Source: JAKBEU01 sp036172095 (lineage in GTDB: Bacteria; Patescibacteriota; Microgenomatia; UBA1406; GWC2-37-13). From it: a stretch of DNA of 27,257 nt. Position numbers and translations under genes: made by a program. The notes below the pieces were generated by a model. The model was given only the letters and a program-made list of their open reading frames with translations. It did not search any database and had not been told where the DNA came from. The stretch spans positions 1-27,257 of the forward strand of contig JAVHSH010000034.1 of the NCBI GenBank assembly GCA_036172095.1, written 5' to 3'. Position 1 is the stretch's first letter. Each line of letters begins with the position of its first letter. Shown piece after piece: positions 15,013 through 22,549 of the stretch.

Positions 15013-15483
15013 ATGGATGAAACTAAATGTCCAAAATGCGGATCTGCTCTTGGAGAAGTGGTTACAACAAAAACTGGTAAAAAACTACAACGCTGTTCCA
15101 CAGGTTCATGGAACTCAGAAACACGTCAGACTGAAGGATGCGACTTCGTGAAATGGCTTCCATTCGAACCAGAAGCAACAGATGAAAAATGCCCAAAATG
15201 TGGAGAACCGCTCGTTATAACGATGACTCGCTTCAATAAGAAGATGAAGAAATGTTCAACTTCAAAATGGGATGCAAAGACGAAAACAGCAAGTGGATGC
15301 AATTATTTTGAATGGATGAAAGCGCCCATTGAAGAACTTGATGAAGAATGTCCTCAGTGTGGGGCAAAACTAGTAAAAACCCAAACTGCAACTGGCAAGA
15401 ATATGAAAAAATGTTCAACAGGTGGATGGGACAAAGAAACGCGCAGCGCAACAGGATGTTCATATGTCGAATGGCTTAAGTAA
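15013..15483 (+). CDS. Protein made of three topoisomerase-type zinc ribbons
   Basis: 156 residues, three repeats of about 53. Each has the pattern CPxCGxxL...T...KKMKKCSTxxWDxxTxxxxGCxxxEW. Cys quartets are C6/C9/C28/C43, C60/C63/C81/C96 and C113/C116/C134/C149. The repeats resemble the C4 zinc fingers at the C-terminus of bacterial topoisomerase I, but no topoisomerase catalytic domain is attached or adjacent. It is therefore a free-standing zinc-ribbon protein, plausibly binding single-stranded DNA or RNA polymerase in the cytoplasm. The start is the first in-frame ATG before the first CPxCG. Three bases separate it from radC, so the two are probably co-transcribed with the glycosylases that follow. 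Confidence 0.8.
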   Translation: MDETKCPKCGSALGEVVTTKTGKKLQRCSTGSWNSETRQTEGCDFVKWLPFEPEATDEKCPKCGEPLVITMTRFNKKMKKCSTSKWDAKTKTASGCNYFEWMKAPIEELDEECPQCGAKLVKTQTATGKNMKKCSTGGWDKETRSATGCSYVEWLK

Positions 15484-15486
15484 TAC

Positions 15487-16119
15487 ATGAAACCGCAAGA
15501 AAAATTATTCCTGTATGGGGTAGAACGACTCACAATCGGTGAGTTGTGCGCACTTCTTATCCGTACTGGACGGAAAGGCAAATCAGCTTCCCAAATTGCT
15601 GAAGAGCTTTCGCCTCACATCATTAAAAATAAGAATAATATCTCACCGGAATTATTCAAAGGAGTACGAGGAATCGGAAAGGCAAAAATCAGTACGCTTT
15701 GCGCAGGGTTGGAGTTGGGACATAGATTATACGGCAACAAAAGCACTCAGCTCATCTTAAGTCCAAGGGATGTCTGGATTCTTATGAGGGATGAAGTCCA
15801 AAAAAAGAAAGAGTATTTCGTTGTATTTTATCTTAATACCCGAAACCAAATGATCGAAAAAGAGATAATATCAATCGGATCTCTCAACGCAAGTATCGCT
15901 CATCCCCGAGAAGTATTTGAACCTGCTGTACGCCATCATGCAGGTCAGCTCATATTATCACACAATCATCCATCTGAAGATCCATCACCGTCGAATGAAG
16001 ACGTTGCCACGACAAAACGTCTTGTTCAGGCTGGTGAGCTACTTGGGATAGAAGTCGTTGATCATGTCGTTGTGTCGAAAGAGAAGTTTATAAGCATGAG
16101 GGAGAAAAACATGATGTAA
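15487..16119 (+). CDS. radC: RadC-family JAB/MPN-domain protein
   Basis: 210 residues. The N-terminal helix-hairpin-helix part is typical (GELCALLIRTGRKGKSASQIAEEL and KGVRGIGKAKISTLCAGLELG). The C-terminal JAMM metalloprotease-like domain has E126, the H159-x-H161 pair, S169 and D172 in LSHNHPSEDPSPSNED, so the zinc site is intact. The family was once called DNA repair, but its true role is unsettled; related proteins act around mobile DNA and replication forks. The length is normal for the family. It lies nine bases before the MutY-like gene and is probably co-transcribed with it. There is no Shine-Dalgarno sequence. Confidence 0.9.
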   Translation: MKPQEKLFLYGVERLTIGELCALLIRTGRKGKSASQIAEELSPHIIKNKNNISPELFKGVRGIGKAKISTLCAGLELGHRLYGNKSTQLILSPRDVWILMRDEVQKKKEYFVVFYLNTRNQMIEKEIISIGSLNASIAHPREVFEPAVRHHAGQLILSHNHPSEDPSPSNEDVATTKRLVQAGELLGIEVVDHVVVSKEKFISMREKNMM

Positions 16120-16128
16120 AATTGAGAC

Positions 16129-16932
16129 ATGAAAAAGAGGGATGGTGACTTCGTAAAGAAAGTATGGGGGTTTTATAAAATAAATAAGCGCCCTATGCCG
16201 TGGCGCGTGGACATTTCTCCTTATAGTATTTTTATCTCAGAAGTAATGCTTCAACAAACACAGGTGGCACGTGTACAAGTAAAATACCCATTGTTTATGC
16301 AAACTTTTCCCGACTTCAAATCACTGTCACTCGCGGACACAAGGACACTGCTGGCTGTCTGGCAGGGAATGGGATATAACAGACGTGCTTTATATTTGAG
16401 GGCTGCCGCAGCAATTATTGAAGAAAAATATAAAGGCGTCTTACCGAATAATGTAGCACTTCTTGATGAGCTGCCCGGAATTGGATATGCAACAGCTTGT
16501 TCAGTTATCGTTTTTGCATTTAACGTTCCAGTGTCTTTTATCGAGACAAATATACGTCGTGTATATATTCATCATTTTTTTTCGGAAAAAAAGAAGATTG
16601 ACGATGAAGACATATTGGCATTAGTACTTGAGACGGTTGATAAAAAGAATCCAAGGGAATGGTATTGGGCGCTTATGGATTACGGGGCATACTTAGCAAA
16701 ACATGGTCAAAATCCAAATATAAGGAGCAAACATTACATTAAACAGAAGAAATTCAAAGGATCGGTCCGAGAGGTCCGGGGAGGGGTGTTGAGCTTATTA
16801 TTAAAACAATCTTCCACATTAAAGAGATTGAAAGAAGTATATGCTGATGAACGATTGTTTACTGCATTAGAGCAACTGATAAAAGAGGGTTTTATCACAA
16901 AAGACAAGGACACCTATAAAATAATACAATAG
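16129..16932 (+). CDS. MutY-like HhH-GPD DNA glycosylase without iron-sulfur cluster
   Basis: 267 residues. The N-terminus has the MutY hallmark MPWR and SEVMLQQTQVARV, with E38 aligned to the catalytic Glu of MutY. The helix-hairpin-helix is LPGIGYATAC, with Ala at the Lys position of endonuclease III, so no lyase activity is expected. The catalytic Asp position reads Glu (FIETNIRRV, E139). The four Cys of the iron-sulfur loop are absent: after ALMDYGAYL comes KHGQNPNIRSKHYIKQ. The C-terminal NUDIX-like 8-oxoG recognition domain is also missing and is replaced by a short helical or winged-helix tail. It could remove mispaired bases, but A:8-oxoG specificity is uncertain; the product may belong to a known cluster-less side branch. 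Confidence 0.8.
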   Translation: MKKRDGDFVKKVWGFYKINKRPMPWRVDISPYSIFISEVMLQQTQVARVQVKYPLFMQTFPDFKSLSLADTRTLLAVWQGMGYNRRALYLRAAAAIIEEKYKGVLPNNVALLDELPGIGYATACSVIVFAFNVPVSFIETNIRRVYIHHFFSEKKKIDDEDILALVLETVDKKNPREWYWALMDYGAYLAKHGQNPNIRSKHYIKQKKFKGSVREVRGGVLSLLLKQSSTLKRLKEVYADERLFTALEQLIKEGFITKDKDTYKIIQ

Positions 16933-16952
16933 ACATTGTTCAGTTCCATTTT

Positions 16953-17579
16953 ATGACAAAAAAAAGACGAGTAGAAATAATACTAAAAGAGTTGAGGTCG
17001 TTATTCCCACAAGCCAAAATAATGCTGCATTTCGGAAATCCATGGGAACTCCTCGTTGCGGTCATCTTATCCGCACAATGTACTGATAAACAAGTAAATA
17101 AAGTAACCGTGGAGTTGTTTAAGAAATATAGGACGCTTGATGATTATATTGCCGTTGATAGAAGAACATTCGAAAAGGACATATTCACAACCGGTTTTTA
17201 TCGAATGAAAACAAAACATATTTTGGCAAGTGCGCACATCATAAAAAATATATATCATGGAGAAGTTCCTCATACGATGGATGAGATTCTTACGCTCCCA
17301 GGTGTAGGGAGGAAGACCGCCAATGTCGTCTTAGGAAACGCTTACGGTGTCATCGATGGAATTGCTGTCGATACCCATGTCGGGCGATTGGCGCGTGTAT
17401 TGATGCTTTCCAAACATCATAATCCTGTGAAAGTAGAAGAGGATTTGATGAAAATCGTCCCCCGATCTGATTGGCTTCGCTTGACATATCTTCTCATAGA
17501 ATACGGAAGAGCATACTGTTCCGCAAGGAAGCATGATCATGCCAATTGTCCATTAACTAAGGCGTTACTTTTACATTAA
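16953..17579 (+). CDS. nth: Endonuclease III-like DNA glycosylase/AP lyase
   Basis: 208 residues, normal length. The catalytic Lys is in LPGVGRKTANVV (K121) and the catalytic Asp in VDTHVGRLARVL (D140). LSAQCTDKQVN near the N-terminus is typical. The enzyme would excise oxidised pyrimidines and cut the abasic site. The C-terminal iron-sulfur motif is only half preserved: of the four positions Cx6Cx2Cx5C, C189 and C199 remain while the second is H196 and the fourth is L205. A normal 4Fe-4S cluster is therefore unlikely. The gene ends at 17579 and overlaps the convergent dinB stop by four bases (17576-17579). Confidence 0.9.
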   Translation: MTKKRRVEIILKELRSLFPQAKIMLHFGNPWELLVAVILSAQCTDKQVNKVTVELFKKYRTLDDYIAVDRRTFEKDIFTTGFYRMKTKHILASAHIIKNIYHGEVPHTMDEILTLPGVGRKTANVVLGNAYGVIDGIAVDTHVGRLARVLMLSKHHNPVKVEEDLMKIVPRSDWLRLTYLLIEYGRAYCSARKHDHANCPLTKALLLH

Positions 17580-18808
17580 ACATCCAACTGTACCATACGA
17601 GAAAATAGTTTCTTTTCTTCCTTTTTCTTCGTATATTTTTTCTCGACAAGAGATGTACCGAAATCAATCTTTTTTATAGAAGATAATAGGGAATACAATT
17701 TTTGCGCCTTATTCTGTAGCACTTGGTTTGAGAACAAGGAATCTTGGACTGCCGCTGCGGCATCCGTAAGACTACTGATGGTGCACCCAGTGGTACGATA
17801 GACAAGAGATGAATCATATATCTGTTCAAATGCACTCCTCAATTGTTCTCGTACAAGCAACGGATATGCGGTTGAAGTTGCAAAAGACAGCTCCGTTGTC
17901 CGATATGAAAATTGTTGCGTTTTGAGAAACAGGGATATCTTGCCGACAACATAATTATATCTTCGCGCCTTACCGAAAGCATCTTCGATGTGGCGAAAGA
18001 GATATGACCACAGCAGTTCCTTATCATTTGTAGGCGGCGTGAATGTTTCTGTTTTCGACATTGATTTGTATGTATTTTTAGGACGGGAGTCGATTGAAAA
18101 TATCTTCTTTCCTCTCAGTTCAGACCATATTTCGTGATAAGGTTTCGATAAATGAGAACTGATATATTCTTCAGAAAGTGAAGCGAATTCAAGCGCGGTC
18201 TTTATCCCCTGTTTTTCAAGGTAGGCTGCTGTTTGTGGACCGAGACCCCAAATGTTTTGGGCGGTACATTGCTTGAGGAGATATTCTATATGTTTCCCTT
18301 GAACCGGCGTCATACCGGATGGTTTGCGAAAAGAAGATGCGAGTTTAGCGAGGGATTTGGTGATTGAGAGTCCGACGGAAACGGTTATACCCAATTTTTC
18401 TTCTACATCTCGCTTGATGGAGAGGGCTATTTCCTCATAACTTTTATGGTGCATATATCGCATTCCTTTTATATCCGCAAAAGCCTCATCGATCGAATAT
18501 TCTTCGACATAAGGGGTGTAGTTTTTTATGATGGAAAACATGCGTTGGGATACAAGCGAGAAAAGGTCATAATCCGATTCAACATAGATACAGGAGGGGC
18601 AGACCTTTTTTATTTCATAGAATGTCATCCCTCGTTTTACACCCATCCGTTTTGCCTCATATGAAAAAGCCGTGGCGATTCCTCGTTCCTTACCAGTAGC
18701 TATTGGTTTTCCTTTCAGGCTTGGGTTTACTGATTGCATTACGGAAGCGAAAAATGCATCGCCGTCTATATGAAGAATTGCTTCAGGCCAAGAATAAGGG
18801 GAAAACAT
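17576..18808 (-). CDS. dinB: Y-family translesion DNA polymerase (DinB/UmuC type)
   Basis: 410 residues from ATG 18808 (MFSPYSWPEAILHIDGDAFF). Palm-domain metal ligands are D15 in HIDGD and D107-E108 in EEYSIDEAF. The fingers and thumb follow with GKPIATGKERGIATAFSYEAKRMGVKRGM, VGLSITKSLAKLASSFRKP and the HhH-like IWGLGPQTAAYLEKQGI, then the little-finger domain. The C-terminus MVQLDV may be a reduced clamp-binding motif. The enzyme copies damaged templates in the SOS response. In frame the coding can extend to a TTG at 18880 (24 more residues), but the family usually starts just before the ILHIDGD strand. It follows lexA on the same strand and is probably SOS-controlled. Confidence 0.88.
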   Translation of the reverse strand: MFSPYSWPEAILHIDGDAFFASVMQSVNPSLKGKPIATGKERGIATAFSYEAKRMGVKRGMTFYEIKKVCPSCIYVESDYDLFSLVSQRMFSIIKNYTPYVEEYSIDEAFADIKGMRYMHHKSYEEIALSIKRDVEEKLGITVSVGLSITKSLAKLASSFRKPSGMTPVQGKHIEYLLKQCTAQNIWGLGPQTAAYLEKQGIKTALEFASLSEEYISSHLSKPYHEIWSELRGKKIFSIDSRPKNTYKSMSKTETFTPPTNDKELLWSYLFRHIEDAFGKARRYNYVVGKISLFLKTQQFSYRTTELSFATSTAYPLLVREQLRSAFEQIYDSSLVYRTTGCTISSLTDAAAAVQDSLFSNQVLQNKAQKLYSLLSSIKKIDFGTSLVEKKYTKKKEEKKLFSRMVQLDV

Positions 18809-19003
18809 AGATTGAAAACTGTTCCGCGCTGTATGTTTTTGTGTCCCTCCGGGAACTCGCTTGGTATATTTTTTTGCCAAGCAACTTTAATTTTCATCGC
18901 TCAAACAGTCCTCCGGCGACACAAATACACACAGTGCTTCACAAAGAATGATTTAATTGTTTGGCTTCTTTTATTGATTTCAACTGATCTCAGCTGATTC
19001 TGG
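18809..19003 (-). other. lexA-dinB spacer
   Basis: 195 bases between the dinB ATG and the lexA stop. It holds the alternative in-frame TTG start at 18880, an inverted repeat GCTTGG/CCAAGC (18859-18864 and 18877-18882), and a GGAGGA (18914-18909) lying 11 bases before an ATG at 18897. That ATG opens a 43-codon frame running into dinB in another frame. I see no clear -10/-35 pair and no LexA box, so dinB is probably read through from lexA. Confidence 0.4.
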
Positions 19004-19573
19004 CTAATTAAACTTCCTCACGACCGCTTTTACCGTACCAAATATCTGTAAATCCTCGTTTGGATAAAATGCTGGATATTTAGGATTGGCTGCTACAAGA
19101 TAATATTTTCTCGTTGCTCTATCTCTTCGAAGGATTTTAAGAGTCCATTCACGATCGATTTGAGCAAGGACGATAGCTCCCAAAGATGCATCCTTTTTTC
19201 GTTCTACGATAACAATATCTCCTTCATAAATACCAACGCCCTCCATAGAATCCCCACTTACTTTAAGGAGGAATGAAGATGCTGGATCCCTGATGAGATA
19301 ATCATCAAGTGAGAGATATTCTCTGTTTTCTTCGGCAAGGATTGGAAATCCAGCTTTGATGATGCCCAAATAGGGGAGTGCAAACAGGCGCGAAGTTGGG
19401 GCTAATTTATTATTAGGATCTTTTTGGAGGAATCCTTCCTCAATCCATTTATTGACGATTTTGAATACTGCATTTTTAGAGGAAATAGCGAAGAGCTTCA
19501 GCATCTCCGAATAAGAGGGAAGACGGCTATGTTGTTTATAAAAACGTTTAAGAGTTGAGAGTCGATCTTTCAT
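19004..19573 (-). CDS. lexA: LexA-type SOS repressor with S24 self-cleavage domain
   Basis: 189 residues. The N-terminal winged helix-turn-helix (about 1-60) has LPSYSEMLKLFAISSKNAVFKIV in the LexA position. The cleavage site is IIKAGFP, cut expected between A74 and G75; UmuD-like proteins have the same AGFP. Catalytic S109 is in KVSGDSMEG and K146 in TLKILRR, 37 residues apart as in E. coli LexA (S119/K156). RecA filaments should trigger cleavage and induce this gene and dinB. AGFP followed by a DinB-type polymerase also recalls UmuDC, but the intact DNA-binding domain favours a repressor. Two operator half-sites lie over its own promoter. Confidence 0.9.
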   Translation of the reverse strand: MKDRLSTLKRFYKQHSRLPSYSEMLKLFAISSKNAVFKIVNKWIEEGFLQKDPNNKLAPTSRLFALPYLGIIKAGFPILAEENREYLSLDDYLIRDPASSFLLKVSGDSMEGVGIYEGDIVIVERKKDASLGAIVLAQIDREWTLKILRRDRATRKYYLVAANPKYPAFYPNEDLQIFGTVKAVVRKFN

Positions 19574-19601
19574 AAGAATTAAAATAATAGTTATTTAAAT
19601 T

Positions 19602-19646
19602 GAACAATCGTTTACTAGTATAGTAAACATTCGTTCACTATGTCAA
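19602..19646 (-). promoter_or_regulatory. lexA promoter with double SOS operator
   Basis: On the minus strand a perfect -35 TTGACA (19646-19641) and -10 TATACT (19622-19617) are 18 bases apart. They are overlapped by a 35-base imperfect palindrome (19602-19636) of layout GAAC-4-GTTTACTA-3-TAGTAAAC-4-GTTC. It contains two boxes of the Gram-positive LexA type GAACnnnnGTTC, each with one mismatch: GAACAATCGTTT (19602-19613) and AAACATTCGTTC (19625-19636), 23 bases apart. Transcription would start near 19610, giving a leader of about 37 bases without a Shine-Dalgarno sequence. Confidence 0.7.
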
Positions 19647-19669
19647 TGACCTTTTTACTATAGAAGAGG

Positions 19670-20323
19670 TTAATATCTTTTTGTGTGAAGGGAGAGGCCA
19701 AAGGAATCTACTATAAGATAAGTTGCTTTGCCGAATTGGATGAATCCGGAATTTGCGAATTTATTTTTTTTATCAATTTCCGCATAATGTGTGTGTCCAC
19801 AAAGATACCAATTTGGAAATATCATGGCACGTAATTTCTTTTTTGTTCTGGAGTTTATATACCTTAACAGCATGTTGTGAGGACTATTAATATAGGTAAA
19901 AATACATTCAAGTCTTTGTGCTATATTATTCTCGACATAAAAGAATAAATGAGGTAGAAATGGATACTCTATGTCTATTGAGTGGGCTAAAAGATGTCCA
20001 TGCTCAATGTGATATGTTATTTTATTAACTGTTATTTCATAACTGTCTTTTTGTTCTACTGAGAACAGGGACACCTTCTTATTGCTATATTTTTTTTGGT
20101 CATGATTTCCGTATATATAAAGGGCATTCTTCTTTATAAGGAGGGGAAATAGCTGCTTCCATCGAGAAGCCAAAAATATTTCAAATGTTGTGCGATAACC
20201 GTCCCAAAAATCACCATTCAAGATGATTCTATCACATGAAGAAATAAGTTCTTTAAGAAAAAGAAATTTCCTTTCATCAAAATGATGATTTAAGTGGACA
20301 TCTGAAATGATTACTGTTTTCAT
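19670..20323 (-). CDS. Calcineurin-like metallophosphoesterase
   Basis: 217 residues. All metal-binding motifs of the fold are present in order: ISDVHLNHH (D8, H10), LNGDFWDG, YGNHDQ, IEHGHLLAH and LCGHTHYAEI. Size and GDFWDG resemble UDP-2,3-diacylglucosamine hydrolase-type (LpxH-like) and related proteins, but no lipid A genes are seen, so the substrate is unknown. The start overlaps the fusA stop by ATGA, so it is the distal gene of the rpo-rps-fusA operon. That is an unusual fellow for elongation factor G and makes it likely to be expressed at least partly with the translation machinery. Its stop lies only 23 bases before the lexA -35. Confidence 0.85.
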   Translation of the reverse strand: MKTVIISDVHLNHHFDERKFLFLKELISSCDRIILNGDFWDGYRTTFEIFLASRWKQLFPLLIKKNALYIYGNHDQKKYSNKKVSLFSVEQKDSYEITVNKITYHIEHGHLLAHSIDIEYPFLPHLFFYVENNIAQRLECIFTYINSPHNMLLRYINSRTKKKLRAMIFPNWYLCGHTHYAEIDKKNKFANSGFIQFGKATYLIVDSFGLSLHTKRY

Positions 20324-22434
20324 GCTTTCCCACTTGCACTTTTTTCTATTAGGGCCTTCAAGACACCTTGAGGAACTTCCTCATAGTGTGATGGCTCTAT
20401 ATAAGAAACTCCACGTCCTTGTGTAAGCGATCGAAGGACCGTGACGTATCCAGACATTTCGGAAAGAGGTGCATTGCCACGGATAATAGTTGATTTACCA
20501 CGTTTATCTGTACCTAAAATCTTTCCTCTTCTACTGGACAAATCACCAATAATAACACCCATAAAGTCGTCTGGGACAGTGACTTCAAGCTTCATGATTG
20601 GCTCAAGAAGGGTGAGTCCAGCTTTCTTAGCTCCATCTGTGAGGGCCATAGAGCCAGCGACCTTAAAGGCAATATCAGAAGAGTCAACGTCATGATAACT
20701 TCCATCCACAAGTGAAACCTTCATATCTGTCATTGGAAAACCAAGAAGGACACCTTTTTCCATCGCTTCAATCACACCTTTTTCAACTGATGGGATAAAT
20801 TCGCTCGGAATAGTTCCTCCTTTGATTTTGTTCTCAAACTTAAATCCCTCTCCTCGTGGAAGTGGATTAAGGACGATGACACAGTGACCATATTGACCAT
20901 GTCCACCTGTTTGTTTGATATACTTCGTTTCTTGTTCGACGTTGGCCTTAGTGATGGTTTCTTTATAAGCTACTTGTGGCTTCCCGACATTCACATTCAT
21001 ACCCATTTCTGTTCTCATGCGGTCAACCAAGACCTCCAAATGAAGCTCTCCCATGCCCGACATGACTGTCTGTCCTGTTTCATGGTTTACTTTTACCTTA
21101 AATGTTGGATCTTCTTCTGCGAGACGTTGCAATGTGTATGAAAGTTTTTCCTGATCTGCCTTTGTTTTTGGTTCAATAGCAAGGGAAATGACAGGCTCTG
21201 GGAATGTGATTTGTTCAAGAAGGAGTGGGTGATCTTCATCAGCAAGAGTGTCTCCTGTCTTTAATTCTTTTGGCCCGATAAGTGCAACGATTTCTCCAGC
21301 ATATGCCTTGTCTATTTCCTCTCTATTATTAGCATGCATAAGAATAAGCCGACTTACGCGCTCTCTTTTTCCCTTATTCACATCATATATATATGAACCG
21401 GATTCAAGAGTACCGGAATAGATACGTGTATAGGTAAGTTTTCCGACATGTGGGTCTAGTTGAATCTTGAATGCAAGAGCTGAAAACTTTTCATCATTGA
21501 TAAGCTTCCTTTCTTCAGGTGCCTCGGTTGATGGGTTGATTCCTGAGACAATCTTAAGGTCAGCAGGGGATGGGAGATATTCAACAATACCATCAAGCAC
21601 AGGTTGGACACCTTTATTTCGGAGTGATGTGCCTGCATAAACAGGGACGACTTTATATGCAATAACCGCTCTTCGAAGGGCAGCTTTCAGTTCTTCAATA
21701 GAAATCTCAGTTCCATTCAAATATTTTTCCATGAGGACATCGTCCGTTTCAGCGATTTTTTCAACCATTTTCGCTCTCATTTCAGTTATCTTTGTCTGCA
21801 AATCTGCTGGAACATCTGTCGTTGAATATTCAACACCTTTATCATCCTTATCATAAATGAATGCCTTCATAGTCATAAGGTCAATGACTCCCGTGAAATC
21901 ATGTTCTTTTCCAATAGGATACGTAACAATGATAGGATGCGCTCCAAGACGATCGGTGATTTGTTGTGTTGTGCCTTCAAAATCTGCTCCTAATTTATCC
22001 ATCTTGTTGATGAAACAGATGCGAGGAATCTTATACTTATCAGCTTGTCGCCATACAGTTTCTGATTGGCTCTGTACACCTTCTTCAGCATCAAAAACGA
22101 CAACACCTCCATCAAGGACACGAAGAGAGCGTTCTACCTCAGCAGTAAAGTCGACGTGCCCAGGAGTGTCAATGATATTTATACGATATTCCTTCCAGAA
22201 TGTCGTGGTTGCGGCTGAAACGATTGTAATTCCACGTTCTCGTTCTGCTGGCATCCAGTCCATTTGTGTGTCTCCATCATCAATGTCACCGATTTTGTAG
22301 GTTCGACCTGTATAAAAAAGAAGACGTTCTGTTGTGGTTGTCTTTCCGGAGTCGATATGGGCGATAACACCAATATTTCGAATCTTATCTAATGCGACAT
22401 TGCGATTTTTTGTAACAACACCTTGTTGAGCCAT
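20320..22434 (-). CDS. fusA: Translation elongation factor G
   Basis: 704 residues, full length. GTPase motifs: G1 AHIDSGKTTTTE (residues 25-36; Ser where E. coli has Ala), G2 ERGITI, G3 DTPGHVDF, G4 INKMDKLG. Domain II begins around residue 300 (FSALAFKIQLDPHVGKLTYTRIYSG). Domains III-V include EDPTFKVKVNHETGQTVMSGMGELHLEVLVDR, the ribosome-contact region of domain IV (QYGHCVIVLNPL...IPSEFIPSVEKGV) and PIMKLEVTVPDDFMGVIIGDLSSRRG. It drives translocation of tRNA and mRNA on the ribosome. It lies in the conserved rpsL-rpsG-fusA order. No Shine-Dalgarno sequence precedes its ATG, and a large inverted repeat lies just upstream. Confidence 0.97.
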   Translation of the reverse strand: MAQQGVVTKNRNVALDKIRNIGVIAHIDSGKTTTTERLLFYTGRTYKIGDIDDGDTQMDWMPAERERGITIVSAATTTFWKEYRINIIDTPGHVDFTAEVERSLRVLDGGVVVFDAEEGVQSQSETVWRQADKYKIPRICFINKMDKLGADFEGTTQQITDRLGAHPIIVTYPIGKEHDFTGVIDLMTMKAFIYDKDDKGVEYSTTDVPADLQTKITEMRAKMVEKIAETDDVLMEKYLNGTEISIEELKAALRRAVIAYKVVPVYAGTSLRNKGVQPVLDGIVEYLPSPADLKIVSGINPSTEAPEERKLINDEKFSALAFKIQLDPHVGKLTYTRIYSGTLESGSYIYDVNKGKRERVSRLILMHANNREEIDKAYAGEIVALIGPKELKTGDTLADEDHPLLLEQITFPEPVISLAIEPKTKADQEKLSYTLQRLAEEDPTFKVKVNHETGQTVMSGMGELHLEVLVDRMRTEMGMNVNVGKPQVAYKETITKANVEQETKYIKQTGGHGQYGHCVIVLNPLPRGEGFKFENKIKGGTIPSEFIPSVEKGVIEAMEKGVLLGFPMTDMKVSLVDGSYHDVDSSDIAFKVAGSMALTDGAKKAGLTLLEPIMKLEVTVPDDFMGVIIGDLSSRRGKILGTDKRGKSTIIRGNAPLSEMSGYVTVLRSLTQGRGVSYIEPSHYEEVPQGVLKALIEKSASGKA

Positions 22435-22455
22435 AGTTTTATTAAATTAATCAAA

Positions 22456-22545
22456 CATGTAACGCGAAACACGTAACACAAGAAAAACACCTGTGTCCCT
22501 ACAAAGAACACGAAATGTTATATGTTACATGTTATACGCTTCATG
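22456..22545. repeat. Imperfect inverted repeat of degenerate heptamers between rpsG and fusA
   Basis: Arm 1 (22456-22478) is built of 7-base words of the form CRYGWAA. Arm 2 (22523-22545, extending back to 22515) carries the complementary words of the form ATGTTAY. The two 23-base arms are complementary at 17 positions around a 44-base loop, so the rpsG-fusA transcript could form a long hairpin here. It fills nearly all of the 115-base gap between the two genes. Confidence 0.55.
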
Positions 22546-22549
22546 TCGC

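Noticed and set aside
14969..15151. Plus-strand frame starting MKARIYYF over the zinc-ribbon gene
   Set aside because: It is a shadow of the zinc-ribbon gene in another frame; the Cys-rich repeats lie in the 15013 frame.
19004..19573. Reading lexA as umuD of a UmuDC pair
   Set aside because: The protein has a full N-terminal winged helix-turn-helix before the cleavage site and a LexA-like operator on its promoter; UmuD lacks the DNA-binding domain.
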